From positions 3,003-67,002 of the forward strand of contig CAYXMY010000001.1 in the NCBI GenBank assembly GCA_964466155.1: a DNA stretch of 64,000 bases, in the 5' to 3' direction. Source of the DNA: Caenibius sp964466155. GTDB lineage: Bacteria > Pseudomonadota > Alphaproteobacteria > Sphingomonadales > Sphingomonadaceae. Positions 49,964 to 58,711 of this stretch are shown piece after piece. Numbering within the stretch: position 1 is the stretch's first letter; each line of letters starts with the position of its first letter. The position numbers and the translations under genes were made by a program. A model generated the notes under the pieces. The model did not search any database. It saw only the letters and a list, made by a program, of their open reading frames with translations, and was not told the DNA's origin.

Positions 49964-50048
49964 ATCGTGTGCTTCGCATCAATGCGGCGAAGAATCCATC
50001 GTCTATTTGAACGAAGCGAGTCCACAACAGGCCGGATATGCCCCCTAG

Positions 50049-50516
50049 TCAGCCCCGCCCGCGATAGTTGGCCACACCCTGACAGGCCACCCACCCCCCT
50101 CCGGGGGCGGTGCCGGATTGCCAGAACACATCGATGGGAATGCCCCCGCGCGGATACCAGTAACCGCCGATACGCAGCCAACGCGGCTGCATCTCGTCGA
50201 ACAGGCGTTGCCCGATACCGACGGTCACATCTTCGTGGAATCCATTGTGATTACGAAAGCTTCCCAGAAACAGCTTGAGCGATTTCGATTCGACGATGGT
50301 TTCACCGGGCGCATAATCGATCACCAGATGGGCAAAATCGGGTTGACCTGTCACCGGGCAAAGCGAAGTGAATTCGGGCGCGGAAAAGCGGATGGTGTAT
50401 AACGCGCCCACGCGGGGATTGGGCACATAGTCCAGCACGGCTTCCTCTGGCGAAGAAGGAAGGTTACTGTGCTGCCCCAAGTGGAGGGGCGCGCCATGCG
50501 GTTTGTCGTTGCTCAT
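50049..50516 (-). CDS. queF: NADPH-dependent 7-cyano-7-deazaguanine reductase QueF
   Basis: The product has 155 residues, the short unimodular QueF type. The thioimide-forming Cys53 lies in FTSLCPVTGQPD, with catalytic Asp60. The NADPH-binding QueF motif ESKSLKLFLGSFRNH is at 76-90. It reduces preQ0 to preQ1 in queuosine synthesis for tRNA. ATG 50516 was chosen over an 11-codon longer frame that runs into the divergent gene's leader. Confidence 0.95.
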   Translation of the reverse strand: MSNDKPHGAPLHLGQHSNLPSSPEEAVLDYVPNPRVGALYTIRFSAPEFTSLCPVTGQPDFAHLVIDYAPGETIVESKSLKLFLGSFRNHNGFHEDVTVGIGQRLFDEMQPRWLRIGGYWYPRGGIPIDVFWQSGTAPGGGWVACQGVANYRGRG

Positions 50517-50625
50517 AATCCGCTGATGCCGCGATCGGGTGCAATGCACAAGATGGCGAATTGACGCGGTGCGTTCATCCGCTATTCAGCGCGCCCTGCG
50601 CTTGAGCGCACATAGGTGGCAAGTC

Positions 50626-52017
50626 ATGATTCCTAAGGCGACACGGATAGCACTGGCGACAACGGCGTTGGCGGCCGCAGTGTCCGCGCACGCCCAGACC
50701 ACGGGCGAAGGTCTGGAAAACTTCCGCCTGCGGCCGACCGCCCCCAACATTCAAGGGCCGACAACGCCGGACAACCCGATTATCGAGCGCCCCGCGCCGC
50801 AACCGCAGCCAAGCCAGCCCCCAAAAGCCGCCCCTCCGGTATCCAAGCCGGAAACGCCTAAGGCGGAAACCCCCAAGGCACCGCCTGCCAAGGCCGAGAC
50901 GGCAAAGACTGCTGCGCCCCGCACGAACGAGGCGAAACCTGCCAATGCGTCCAGACAGGAACCTGTCCGTCCGCACACTCCGACAACCGGCCAACCCGCC
51001 CCCAAACCGGCAGCAGACGCGAACAAACCGGTGGCGGATGCGAAGTCCGGGCAAGTTCCGCCGGCCCCGGCGCCAACCGCACCGCCGGTAGCGGTAAACC
51101 CGGCACCGACACCGGCTGCCCCTCAGCCCACACCGCAAGCAGCGCCTTCGCAACCGCAAGTGGCCCCCGCTCAGCCGGCAGCAGCGGCCCTCCCGCCTTT
51201 ACCCGGCGAGAGTGCCACGAACGGCAAGCCGTGGTGGCTTTATCCCGCGCTGGCGCTCCTGCTGCTTTGCATCGTCATTGGGGGCCTGTTGTTCTGGCGC
51301 AAACGCCGCGATCAGGCGCAGTTCGACACCATCATGGCAATCGAACGGCCCCGCCTGCAACCGGCGGAGGGCGGCACAACGCAAGTTCAACCGCCAATCC
51401 CCGCACCGGAACCGGAGAGCCTGCCCGAACCAGCCGCAGCCACCGTTGCGCCGGAGGTTGCAACCGCGCCCGCGGCACCTGCGGCGCAAAAGCCGCCCAC
51501 GGTCAACGATCATGCATCCCCCCCGCTGGGGTGCATGCTGGAAACCACCAGCCTCAGCGTTTCGCTGGTCAACGCCACATTGGCGTATCAGGTCACGCTC
51601 GCCAACGCATCGAACGAACCGATCCGCAATCTGGCGATTTTCGGCGATCTCGTGTCCGCCCACGCCTCCGTGCCGATGGACGAGCAACTTGCCGGGCCAG
51701 GCGCGGCAAGTGCGCCGCTGCATCGGTTGCCTGAACTGCCCGCCGGACAGACCATCTCGTTCAACGGCCAGTTGCGCCTGCCGCTCAACGCCATTCGCGC
51801 CGTGCGCAGCGAGCAGGCCGTCATGTTCATCCCTCTCGCGCGGATGCGGGTCGAGGCGGAGGGACTGCCCAAAGCCGTGATCCAGACGTGCGTGATCGGG
51901 CAGAAGCCGAACGGCCCCGGCGCTGGCCTACGCCCCTTCCGGCTCGATACCGGCCCCCGTATCTATCCCGACATCGGCCAGCGCGCACTGGACGTGCCGA
52001 CGCCTCAGGCGGCCTGA
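50626..52017 (+). CDS. Proline/alanine-rich, membrane-anchored protein of unknown function
   Basis: The product has 463 residues. Residues 1-24 look like a signal peptide (ending AHAQ), and a Pro/Ala/Lys-rich low-complexity stretch of about 180 residues follows. A single membrane segment (WWLYPALALLLLCIVIGGLLFW) comes next, then an acidic/Pro-rich linker and a C-terminal domain of about 150 residues that looks beta-rich (CMLETTSLSVSLVNATLAYQVTL). The layout suggests a long periplasmic spacer with a cytoplasmic domain. I do not recognise the family. ATG 50626 has AGGTGG upstream. Its neighbours give no functional clue. Confidence 0.7.
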   Translation: MIPKATRIALATTALAAAVSAHAQTTGEGLENFRLRPTAPNIQGPTTPDNPIIERPAPQPQPSQPPKAAPPVSKPETPKAETPKAPPAKAETAKTAAPRTNEAKPANASRQEPVRPHTPTTGQPAPKPAADANKPVADAKSGQVPPAPAPTAPPVAVNPAPTPAAPQPTPQAAPSQPQVAPAQPAAAALPPLPGESATNGKPWWLYPALALLLLCIVIGGLLFWRKRRDQAQFDTIMAIERPRLQPAEGGTTQVQPPIPAPEPESLPEPAAATVAPEVATAPAAPAAQKPPTVNDHASPPLGCMLETTSLSVSLVNATLAYQVTLANASNEPIRNLAIFGDLVSAHASVPMDEQLAGPGAASAPLHRLPELPAGQTISFNGQLRLPLNAIRAVRSEQAVMFIPLARMRVEAEGLPKAVIQTCVIGQKPNGPGAGLRPFRLDTGPRIYPDIGQRALDVPTPQAA

Positions 52018-52059
52018 ACCCCCTCGACCTGCGGTGCCCCCGCCGCTAGGTTTCAGCGG

Positions 52060-53292
52060 GTGAAGAACGACGATCCATTCGCAGACTCGGGCATCGGGAC
52101 CCGTCTCACCATCGCAGGACGGCGGCCGGAATGGACCGGCACGCCCGGACACCCCGGCAGCGTAGTCAATCCGCCGGTCTGGCGGGCGAGCACGCACCTC
52201 TACTCCGACACCGCCGCCCTTAAGAAGGGCGCACAGGCCGGGGATGAAAACCGGTTCTACTATGGCCGTCGCGGCGCCCCCACCCAATGGGCGCTGGCCG
52301 AAGCTTTGACTCAACTGGAACCTGGCGCGGCGGGCACCCTGCTCTATCCCAGCGGTGTCGCCGCCATCGCCGGGGCTTTGCTGGCGCTGGTCAAGCCGGG
52401 CGACCATCTGTTGATGGCCGACAATGTCTATGAACCCAGCCGCAACATCGGGCGCGGGCTTCTTGCCGGTCTCGGTGTGGAGACAGAATTCTTCGACCCG
52501 CTCGATACCGACGGCTTCGCGCGGCTGATCCGGCCCAACACGCGCGCCGCCCTGTTCGAGGCGCCGGGCAGCCTGACGATGGAAGTGCCGGATATTCCGG
52601 CTTTCACCGCAATCGCCCGCGACAAGGGCGTCATCAGCCTGATCGACAACACCTGGGCCAGCCCGCTGGGCTTCCCCGCGTTGGAGCGCGGCTGCGATAT
52701 CGCGATCATGTCGCTGACGAAACATGTCGGCGGCCATTCGGATGTGATGATGGGCAGCGTTGCGGCGGGGAAAGAGCTTTATCCCAGATTGCGCCGCACT
52801 TACCTTCAGCTTGGCCATGTCGTCTCGCCCGACGATGCCGCGCTTGCCTTGCGCGGCCTGCGCACATTGCAGGTCCGGCTGGAACGCTCTTCCGCCAGCG
52901 CGCTCATCCTTGCGAAATGGCTCTCCATCCGGCCCGAAGTCGCACAGGTGCTTTGCCCCATGCTTCCCGGCGCACCGGGGCATGAGACATGGGCCAGCAC
53001 CTTCAAGGGCGGCTGCGGCCTGTTCAGTTTCCTGTTCAGGAACACCGACGAGGCTGCGCGGGCACGCTTCATCGACGCTTTGAACCTGTTCGGCATCGGC
53101 TATAGCTGGGGCGGTTTCGAAAGCCTCGTCGTGCCCGTCGACCCGGCAGGGGCTCGCAGCGCCACCCCATGGCCGCCCGCCGGCGTTCCAGCAGAAGGCC
53201 GCTTCGGCGTAAGGCTGTCCATCGGGCTGGAAGAACCCGCCGACCTGATCGCCGATCTCGAACAAGCCTTTGCCCGGATGCGCGAAGGATGA
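52060..53292 (+). CDS. metC: Cystathionine beta-lyase-like PLP enzyme
   Basis: The product has 410 residues, starting at GTG 52060. It belongs to the Cys/Met-metabolism PLP family: RFYYGRRGAPTQWALAEAL, YPSGVAAIAGALLAL, IDNTWASP (Asp for the cofactor ring) and SLTKHVGGHSD (PLP-Lys). The pattern is closest to bacterial MetC, which cleaves cystathionine to homocysteine; a gamma-synthase or another C-S lyase activity cannot be excluded by eye. It overlaps the mechanosensitive channel gene by ATGA. Confidence 0.85.
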   Translation: MKNDDPFADSGIGTRLTIAGRRPEWTGTPGHPGSVVNPPVWRASTHLYSDTAALKKGAQAGDENRFYYGRRGAPTQWALAEALTQLEPGAAGTLLYPSGVAAIAGALLALVKPGDHLLMADNVYEPSRNIGRGLLAGLGVETEFFDPLDTDGFARLIRPNTRAALFEAPGSLTMEVPDIPAFTAIARDKGVISLIDNTWASPLGFPALERGCDIAIMSLTKHVGGHSDVMMGSVAAGKELYPRLRRTYLQLGHVVSPDDAALALRGLRTLQVRLERSSASALILAKWLSIRPEVAQVLCPMLPGAPGHETWASTFKGGCGLFSFLFRNTDEAARARFIDALNLFGIGYSWGGFESLVVPVDPAGARSATPWPPAGVPAEGRFGVRLSIGLEEPADLIADLEQAFARMREG

Positions 53293-54260
53293 GCGGCATG
53301 TCAGGCGCGGATGGCATCAAGGAAGCCGTTTCGTCGGAAAACCTGACAATGGGCAAACTCGTCCGGGCGCTCGACAGTTATAGCATCGATATCGGCAAGA
53401 CCCACGTTTCGCTGTGGGACGGGCTGGTTGTGCTGTTCGTCATCGTCGCCGTGGTCCTGCTGGCCTATTTCACCAGCAAGCTTTCGCACCATCTGCTCAA
53501 GCGCATTTCCGGGCTGGACGAGGCGCAGAAGCTGCTGATCGACAAGATCGCCAGCATCGCGGTGTGGACGCTCGCGATCTTTATCGGGATCGATTTCCTC
53601 GGGATCGACCTCACCGCTCTGGCCGTGTTTTCCGGCGCCTTCGGCCTCGCCATCGGCTTCGGCCTGCAAAAGACGCTGGGCAATCTGATTGCCGGCATCA
53701 TCCTTTTGATGGACCGTTCGATCAAACCGGGCGACGTGATCGCCGTCAGCGACATGAGCGGGCGGGAAAGCTTCGGCCAGATCCGCAAGATCGGCATCCG
53801 TGCGATTTCCGTCACCACGCGGGATATGAAGGAATATCTCATTCCGAATGAGAACCTGATGGTCAATCAGGTGGAAAACTGGTCCTACAGCACGCGCAAT
53901 GTGCGCATCCGGGTGCCGGTGCCAGTGGCATTCGGCACCGATCTCGACCTTGCCGAAAAGCTGATGATGCAGGCGACGAAAGAAGCCGCGCGCGTGCTTG
54001 AGCTTCCTGAACCGAAGGTCTTGCTGATGAACTTCGGCGAGAACGCGATCCAATTCGAAATCCGCTTCTGGATCGACGATCCCGAAGATGGAATCGGTGC
54101 GGTGCGTTCCGATGTGCTGAAAGGCGTGTGGCGCCTGTTCATCGAGCATGGAATCCGCGTGCCCTACCCCCAGCGCGAAGTTCACTTCAAAAATGCCCTG
54201 CAATTGGACGAAATCACGCCCGCCCCGCGCCGCCAAAACCTTGAAAAGCCGGATAATTGA
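53289..54260 (+). CDS. MscS-family mechanosensitive channel
   Basis: The product has 323 residues. An early membrane segment (WDGLVVLFVIVAVVLLAYF), a second (IASIAVWTLAIFIGIDFLGI) and the pore helix with GAFGLAIGFGLQKTLGNLIAGIILLMD carry the Gly/Ala-rich packing of MscS TM3. The beta domain follows with PGDVI, and a C-terminal alpha-beta domain comes last. It releases solutes upon hypo-osmotic shock. The start may be ATG 53289 (overlapping) or ATG 53298, which has AAGG at a better distance. Confidence 0.9.
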   Translation: MSGMSGADGIKEAVSSENLTMGKLVRALDSYSIDIGKTHVSLWDGLVVLFVIVAVVLLAYFTSKLSHHLLKRISGLDEAQKLLIDKIASIAVWTLAIFIGIDFLGIDLTALAVFSGAFGLAIGFGLQKTLGNLIAGIILLMDRSIKPGDVIAVSDMSGRESFGQIRKIGIRAISVTTRDMKEYLIPNENLMVNQVENWSYSTRNVRIRVPVPVAFGTDLDLAEKLMMQATKEAARVLELPEPKVLLMNFGENAIQFEIRFWIDDPEDGIGAVRSDVLKGVWRLFIEHGIRVPYPQREVHFKNALQLDEITPAPRRQNLEKPDN

Positions 54261-54332
54261 GCACCGCCGGGCGTGGAGTAAAGATCAGCTAATCACCGGC
54301 AAAACCATTCTCACTGGAACAATTGCGCCGGA

Positions 54333-54348
54333 ACGGCCATTTGGCCGT
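54333..54348. repeat. Palindrome over the ribosome-site region of the SUMT gene
   Basis: ACGGCCA (54333-54339) and TGGCCGT (54342-54348) are perfect 7-bp arms around TT, ending one base before the ATG at 54350. The hairpin could hide the ribosome site or be a protein operator. It is not a known riboswitch. Confidence 0.4.
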
Positions 54349-54349
54349 C

Positions 54350-55117
54350 ATGACACATAGCCCTGCTATCGGAACAGTGCATCTGGTGGGCGCCGGCCCT
54401 GGCGATCCCGACCTGTTGACCCTGCGCGCCGCGCGGCTGATTATGCGCGCCAAGCTGATCGTTCACGATGGCCTCGTCGAACCGGCCGTTCTCGAACTGG
54501 CAAAGCCAGGCACGCGGATGATTTCCGTCGCCAAGCGCCGCGCGCGGCATACGATGCCACAGGAAGACATCAACGCTCTGCTGGTGCGCGAAGCGCTGGC
54601 TGGCAACGATGTCGTGCGGCTGAAAGGCGGCGATCCGTTCATTTTCGGCCGCGGCGGGGAAGAAGCCGAAGCCTGCCACGCCGCTGGCGTACCTGTCGAG
54701 ATCGTCCCCGGCATCAGCGCCGCCATGGGCGCGGCGGCGGCGGCGCAAATCCCCCTGACCCATCGAGAAAACGCCAGCATCGTCAGCTTCGTTGCCGGGC
54801 AGTGCAAGAGCTTGACCGAGCAGGATTGGGTTGGCCTTGCCGGAAAGGGCCGCACGCTGGTGATCTACATGGGCGTGAAGACCGCCCCGCAGATCGCGGA
54901 AAAGCTGATAACGGACGGGCTCGCCCCCGATGTGCCGGTGGCCGTGGTTGAAAACGCCGCGCGTTCGGATATGCGCGTTCTGCGTACCGCTCTGGCGGGG
55001 CTGCCCGATCTCGTGATTCGCGCGAAGGTCAAAAGCCCGGCCCTCATTATCATCGGCGATGTGACTGCGCGCGAAAATGCCGCGCTGGCCCGCGTCGCTC
55101 TGGAGGCAATGTCATGA
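54350..55117 (+). CDS. cobA: Uroporphyrinogen-III C-methyltransferase (SUMT)
   Basis: The product has 255 residues: VGAGPGDPDLLTLRAARL, the DGLV stretch, VVRLKGGDPFIFGRGGEEAEA and EIVPGISAAMGAAAAAQIPLTHR are SAM-methyltransferase signatures of SUMT. It makes precorrin-2 for siroheme, the cofactor of the sulfite reductase encoded two genes on. ATG 54350 is preferred to an upstream TTG. No fused CysG dehydrogenase/ferrochelatase domain is present, so those steps are encoded elsewhere. Confidence 0.92.
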   Translation: MTHSPAIGTVHLVGAGPGDPDLLTLRAARLIMRAKLIVHDGLVEPAVLELAKPGTRMISVAKRRARHTMPQEDINALLVREALAGNDVVRLKGGDPFIFGRGGEEAEACHAAGVPVEIVPGISAAMGAAAAAQIPLTHRENASIVSFVAGQCKSLTEQDWVGLAGKGRTLVIYMGVKTAPQIAEKLITDGLAPDVPVAVVENAARSDMRVLRTALAGLPDLVIRAKVKSPALIIIGDVTARENAALARVALEAMS

Positions 55118-55413
55118 AGATCCTGACCGGAAACGACCTCAAGACCGGGGCCGTCACCTGGTGGACCGGCCAAGACTGGTCGCTCCATGTGGAGGATGCG
55201 GCCGATGTCGGTGTTGAAGCCGATGCCATCGCCGCCCGCGAAGAAGGCGCCCGCCGCGTCAATGCGCCTTATGCCATCGACGCCGTGCGCGAAGAAACGG
55301 GCGGCGTTCGCCCCGCCCATATCAAGGACCGCATCCGCGCGCTCGGCCCGACCGTGCGCCCCGACCTAACTCTCAAGCCGGCTGATCCCGAAGTCGGCAA
55401 CTGGGTGATCTGA
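55114..55413 (+). CDS. DUF2849-domain protein
   Basis: The product has 99 residues (GNDLKTGAVTWWTGQDWSLHVEDA). It is a small soluble protein found in alphaproteobacterial sulfite/nitrite reductase operons; its function is unknown. ATGA overlap with the SUMT gene and TGATG overlap with the reductase gene tie it to sulfur reduction, perhaps as an assembly or electron-transfer partner. Confidence 0.85.
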   Translation: MKILTGNDLKTGAVTWWTGQDWSLHVEDAADVGVEADAIAAREEGARRVNAPYAIDAVREETGGVRPAHIKDRIRALGPTVRPDLTLKPADPEVGNWVI

Positions 55414-57047
55414 TGTATCGTTATGACCAATACGACCAGGCAATGGTCGATACCCGCGTCGCGGAATTCCGCGACCAGACCAAGCGCCGCATCGAAGGCA
55501 GGCTGAGCGAGGACCAGTTCAAGCCGCTGCGCCTCCAGAACGGTCTCTATCTCCAGCTGCATGCCTACATGCTGCGCGTGGCCGTGCCCTATGGCACGCT
55601 CAGTTCCGCGCAGATGCATGTGCTGGCCGATATCGCGGACAAGTATGACCGCGGCTACGGCCACTTCACCACCCGCCAGAACATCCAGTACAACTGGATC
55701 AAGCTGGAAGATGCGCCCGACATCTTGGCCGATCTGGCCAAAGTCGAAATGCATGCGATCCAGACGAGCGGCAACTGCATCCGCAACATCAGTTCCGATC
55801 AGTTCGCAGGCGCCACGGCCGATGAAATCATCGATCCGCGCCCCTATGCGGAACTGCTGCGCCAGTGGTCGAGCTTCCATCCGGAATTCCTCGCTCTGCC
55901 GCGTAAGTTCAAGATCGCGGTGATCGCCAGCGATACCGACCGCGCGGCGATGAAGCTGCACGATATCGGCATTCGCCTGGTGAAGAACGATGCGGGCGAA
56001 CTGGGCGCTGCATTCTATGTCGGTGGCGGCATGGGCCGTACGCCGATGGTCGCGCCGCTGATCCGCGACTTCGTGCCGCTAGACCAGCTCATCACCTATT
56101 CCGAAGCCTGCCTGCGGGTTTACAACCGCTATGGCCGCCGCGACAACAAGTACAAGGCGCGGATCAAGATCCTCGTCCATGAACTGGGCAAGGACGAATA
56201 CGCCCGCCAGGTGGAGGAAGAATTCGCCCACCTGCTGACGCAGAACATCGAACCGCCGCTCGCGGAGCTGGAACGGATTGCCGCCCACTTCACCGATCCC
56301 GCATTCGAAACCGGGGTGAGCGACGATCTCGATCTTTCCGATCCCGATTTCGCCCTGTGGGTGGAGCGCAACTGCTCGGCCCATAAGCAGCCGGGTTACA
56401 TCATCGCCAATATCAGCCTGAAGCCGGTCGGCGGCATTCCGGGCGATGCCTCTGCCGCGCAAATCCACCTGATGGCCGATCTCGCCAAGGCATACAGCTT
56501 CGACGAACTGCGCGTGACGCATGCGCAGAACATCGTGCTGCCCCATGTGAAGAAGGCCGATCTCTACACCCTGTGGCAGAAGCTGGAAGCGGCGGACCTC
56601 GGCACGGCGAATATCGACACCATCGAGGACATCATCGCCTGCCCCGGCCTCGATTATTGCAGCCTCGCCAACGCGCGTTCGATCCCGGTGGCGCAGAAGA
56701 TCGCCACGCGCTTCGCCGAAACCGGCAAGAGCGACACGCTGGGCGAATTGAAGCTCAAGATCAGCGGCTGCATCAACGCCTGCGGGCACCACCATGCGGG
56801 CCACATCGGCATCCTCGGAGTCGATCGCAAGGGCGTGGAGAACTACCAGCTCCTGCTCGGCGGCTGCGAGGGCGACGATACTTCGCTCGGCACTATCACC
56901 GGGCCGGGCTTCGATGAAAACGGCATTGTCGGCGCCGTCGAAAAGGCGACCGACGTCTATCTCGCCAACCGGCAGGACGGGGAACGCTTCCTCGACACCT
57001 ATCGCCGGATCGGCATGGCACCCTTCAAGGAGGCGCTTTATGGTTGA
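55413..57047 (+). CDS. cysI: Siroheme/4Fe-4S nitrite/sulfite reductase hemoprotein
   Basis: The product has 544 residues. Two ferrodoxin-like half-domains (for example GHFTTRQNIQYNW) frame siroheme binding, and the 4Fe-4S/siroheme site has CPGLDYC (Cys-x5-Cys) and GCINACGHHH (Cys-x3-Cys). It reduces sulfite to sulfide with six electrons. The neighbours (SUMT, DUF2849, DUF934, APS reductase) show sulfite rather than nitrite as the likely substrate. No flavoprotein subunit CysJ is nearby, so ferredoxin may be the donor. Confidence 0.92.
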   Translation: MYRYDQYDQAMVDTRVAEFRDQTKRRIEGRLSEDQFKPLRLQNGLYLQLHAYMLRVAVPYGTLSSAQMHVLADIADKYDRGYGHFTTRQNIQYNWIKLEDAPDILADLAKVEMHAIQTSGNCIRNISSDQFAGATADEIIDPRPYAELLRQWSSFHPEFLALPRKFKIAVIASDTDRAAMKLHDIGIRLVKNDAGELGAAFYVGGGMGRTPMVAPLIRDFVPLDQLITYSEACLRVYNRYGRRDNKYKARIKILVHELGKDEYARQVEEEFAHLLTQNIEPPLAELERIAAHFTDPAFETGVSDDLDLSDPDFALWVERNCSAHKQPGYIIANISLKPVGGIPGDASAAQIHLMADLAKAYSFDELRVTHAQNIVLPHVKKADLYTLWQKLEAADLGTANIDTIEDIIACPGLDYCSLANARSIPVAQKIATRFAETGKSDTLGELKLKISGCINACGHHHAGHIGILGVDRKGVENYQLLLGGCEGDDTSLGTITGPGFDENGIVGAVEKATDVYLANRQDGERFLDTYRRIGMAPFKEALYG

Positions 57048-57477
57048 TGTGCTGCGCTTTCGCGATGATGAGCCAGTGGGTGATCCCGCCGTCACCGTGG
57101 ACGCTTTTTCCGAGCAGACCAATGCCTCGGCCGTCCGCGTCGAACCGGGCGACGATGCCCGCGATCTGCTGCCGTTCCTCGAACAGCTCCGCCTGATCGA
57201 AGTCGACTTCCCCTCTTTCATGGATGGGCGCGGCTATTCGGTGGCCCGTATCCTGCGCGAAGCAGGCTACAAGGGCGAGTTGCGCGCCGTGGGCGACGTG
57301 CTGGTCGATCAGCTTTTGCATCTGCGCCGCTGCGGCTTCGATGCCTTTGCACCGGACAAGGGGCTCGATCCGGCCGATGCCGAAGCGGCGTTCAACCGCT
57401 GGCCCGAAGTCTATCAGGCTGCGGCCGACGACCGGCAGCCGATCTGGGCCAAGCGTCACGGGATCGCCAATGGCTGA
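57040..57477 (+). CDS. DUF934-domain protein of the sulfite reduction operon
   Basis: The product has 145 residues: LIEVDFPSFMDGRGYSVARILRE and GELRAVGDVLVDQLLHLRRCGFDAF are the DUF934 pattern, common in alphaproteobacterial cys operons next to CysH or CysI. The ATG lies 8 nt inside the end of the reductase gene, after AAGGAGG. It likely supports reductase assembly or activity; the mechanism is unknown. Confidence 0.88.
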   Translation: MVDVLRFRDDEPVGDPAVTVDAFSEQTNASAVRVEPGDDARDLLPFLEQLRLIEVDFPSFMDGRGYSVARILREAGYKGELRAVGDVLVDQLLHLRRCGFDAFAPDKGLDPADAEAAFNRWPEVYQAAADDRQPIWAKRHGIANG

Positions 57478-58273
57478 AACCGCGCGCCGCATTGACCGCA
57501 TCGATACCGGGGCACGCTTCACCGCCGAAGACGCGGCTGCGCTCAACGCGCGGTTCGCGGGCGCTTCGCCGGATGACGTGCTGCGCGCGGTGCTGGTCGA
57601 TGGGGTGGCGGGCCGGATCGCGCTGGTGTCCAGCTTCGGTGCGGAAAGCTCCGTGCTGCTGCACATGGCCTCGCGCATCGATCCCGCGGTGGCGGTGCTG
57701 TTCCTTGAAACCGGCAAGCATTTCGAGGAAACGCTCGCCTATCGCGACCATCTGGTGGAGCGGCTTGGGTTGACCAACCTGATCGATCTCTACCCCGATC
57801 CGGTAGCGCTCGCCAACAAGGATGAAAGCGGACTGCGCTGGTCTTACGACCCGGACGGCTGCTGCGAAATCCGCAAGGTTCAGCCATTGGCTACTGCCTT
57901 GCAGGATTTCGACGCCTCGATCACCGGGCGCAAGGCGTTTCAGTCGGTCACACGTGCCGATCTGCCGGTGTTCGAGCCGGATACCTCGGATGCGGCTGGC
58001 CGGCTCAAGGTCAACCCGTTGATCGGCATGACCAAGGACGATCTCGACGCCTATATGGTGGAGCACGATCTGCCCGCGCATCCGCTGGTCGCCCAAGGGT
58101 ATCCTTCCATCGGTTGTTCCCCCTGCACCAGCAAGGTCGCACCGGGCGAAGATCCGCGTTCCGGCCGCTGGAAAGGCTGGGACAAAACCGAATGCGGCAT
58201 TCATGTGCCGACAAGTTCCCCGATTCCGGGTATGGGCGACGAATTGCCTCCGGGTTACGAACCGGTCTTCTGA
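57470..58273 (+). CDS. cysH: Adenylyl-sulfate (APS) reductase, 4Fe-4S type
   Basis: The product has 267 residues. The PP-loop SSFGAESSVLL binds the nucleotide. Two Cys pairs, CCEIRK and GCSPCTS, mark the 4Fe-4S APS-type enzymes as opposed to the cluster-free PAPS enzymes. The catalytic Cys is in TECGIH near the C-terminus. It reduces APS to sulfite with thioredoxin. The 8-nt overlap with the DUF934 gene repeats the coupling used in this operon. Confidence 0.93.
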   Translation: MAETARRIDRIDTGARFTAEDAAALNARFAGASPDDVLRAVLVDGVAGRIALVSSFGAESSVLLHMASRIDPAVAVLFLETGKHFEETLAYRDHLVERLGLTNLIDLYPDPVALANKDESGLRWSYDPDGCCEIRKVQPLATALQDFDASITGRKAFQSVTRADLPVFEPDTSDAAGRLKVNPLIGMTKDDLDAYMVEHDLPAHPLVAQGYPSIGCSPCTSKVAPGEDPRSGRWKGWDKTECGIHVPTSSPIPGMGDELPPGYEPVF

Positions 58274-58388
58274 CCTTCAGGCGTGTGGTCAGGCGCGCGT
58301 TTTACCGTTCCCGCCCGGCTGGATAGCGCACGGCGCTTTCCCCCGTTCGCAGGCGCTGCTATGATAGGCGCGCCAAAGGAGTGTTGAA

Positions 58389-58631
58389 ATGGGTTCGATG
58401 TCGTTTACGCACTGGATCATCGTTGCGATCGTGGTGCTGATCTTGTTCGGCCGTGGCCGAATTTCCGAAACCATGGGCGAATTCGGCAAGGGCCTGCGCA
58501 GCTTCAAGGATGGCATGGCCGACAAGGACGAGGCCGATTCGGCCAGCCGCAGCACGCCGCAAATCAGCCAGTCGAATGCCGAAGCGGACAAGTCTGCCAG
58601 CAAGGACAGCACCGCGACCGGCGGCAACTGA
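58389..58631 (+). CDS. tatA: Sec-independent translocase subunit TatA
   Basis: The product has 80 residues. A membrane helix (WIIVAIVVLILFG) and the FGRGRISETMGEFGKGLRSFKDGM amphipathic helix are typical of TatA; the polar tail is short. It forms the protein-conducting part of the Tat system for folded proteins. AAAGGAG precedes the ATG. tatB and tatC are not adjacent, so they must be elsewhere if the system is complete. Confidence 0.92.
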   Translation: MGSMSFTHWIIVAIVVLILFGRGRISETMGEFGKGLRSFKDGMADKDEADSASRSTPQISQSNAEADKSASKDSTATGGN

Positions 58632-58659
58632 CCGGTTCATTCATATGTGCTGACAAGAA

Positions 58660-58684
58660 AGCGGGGCCAGTGGCCCCGCTTTTT
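58660..58684. terminator. Strong terminator after tatA
   Basis: AGCGGGGCC (58660-58668) pairs with GGCCCCGCT (58672-58680) around a 3-nt loop, then TTTT. The minus-strand side has an A-rich flank, so it may also serve the convergent epimerase gene. Confidence 0.88.
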
Positions 58685-58711
58685 GTTCGTTTGCCACCCA
58701 GGCAATCGGCG

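Noticed and set aside
54261..54349. Cobalamin or SAM riboswitch ahead of the SUMT gene
   Set aside because: The leader is under 90 bases and has only a short palindrome; the conserved B12-box or SAM motifs are not present.
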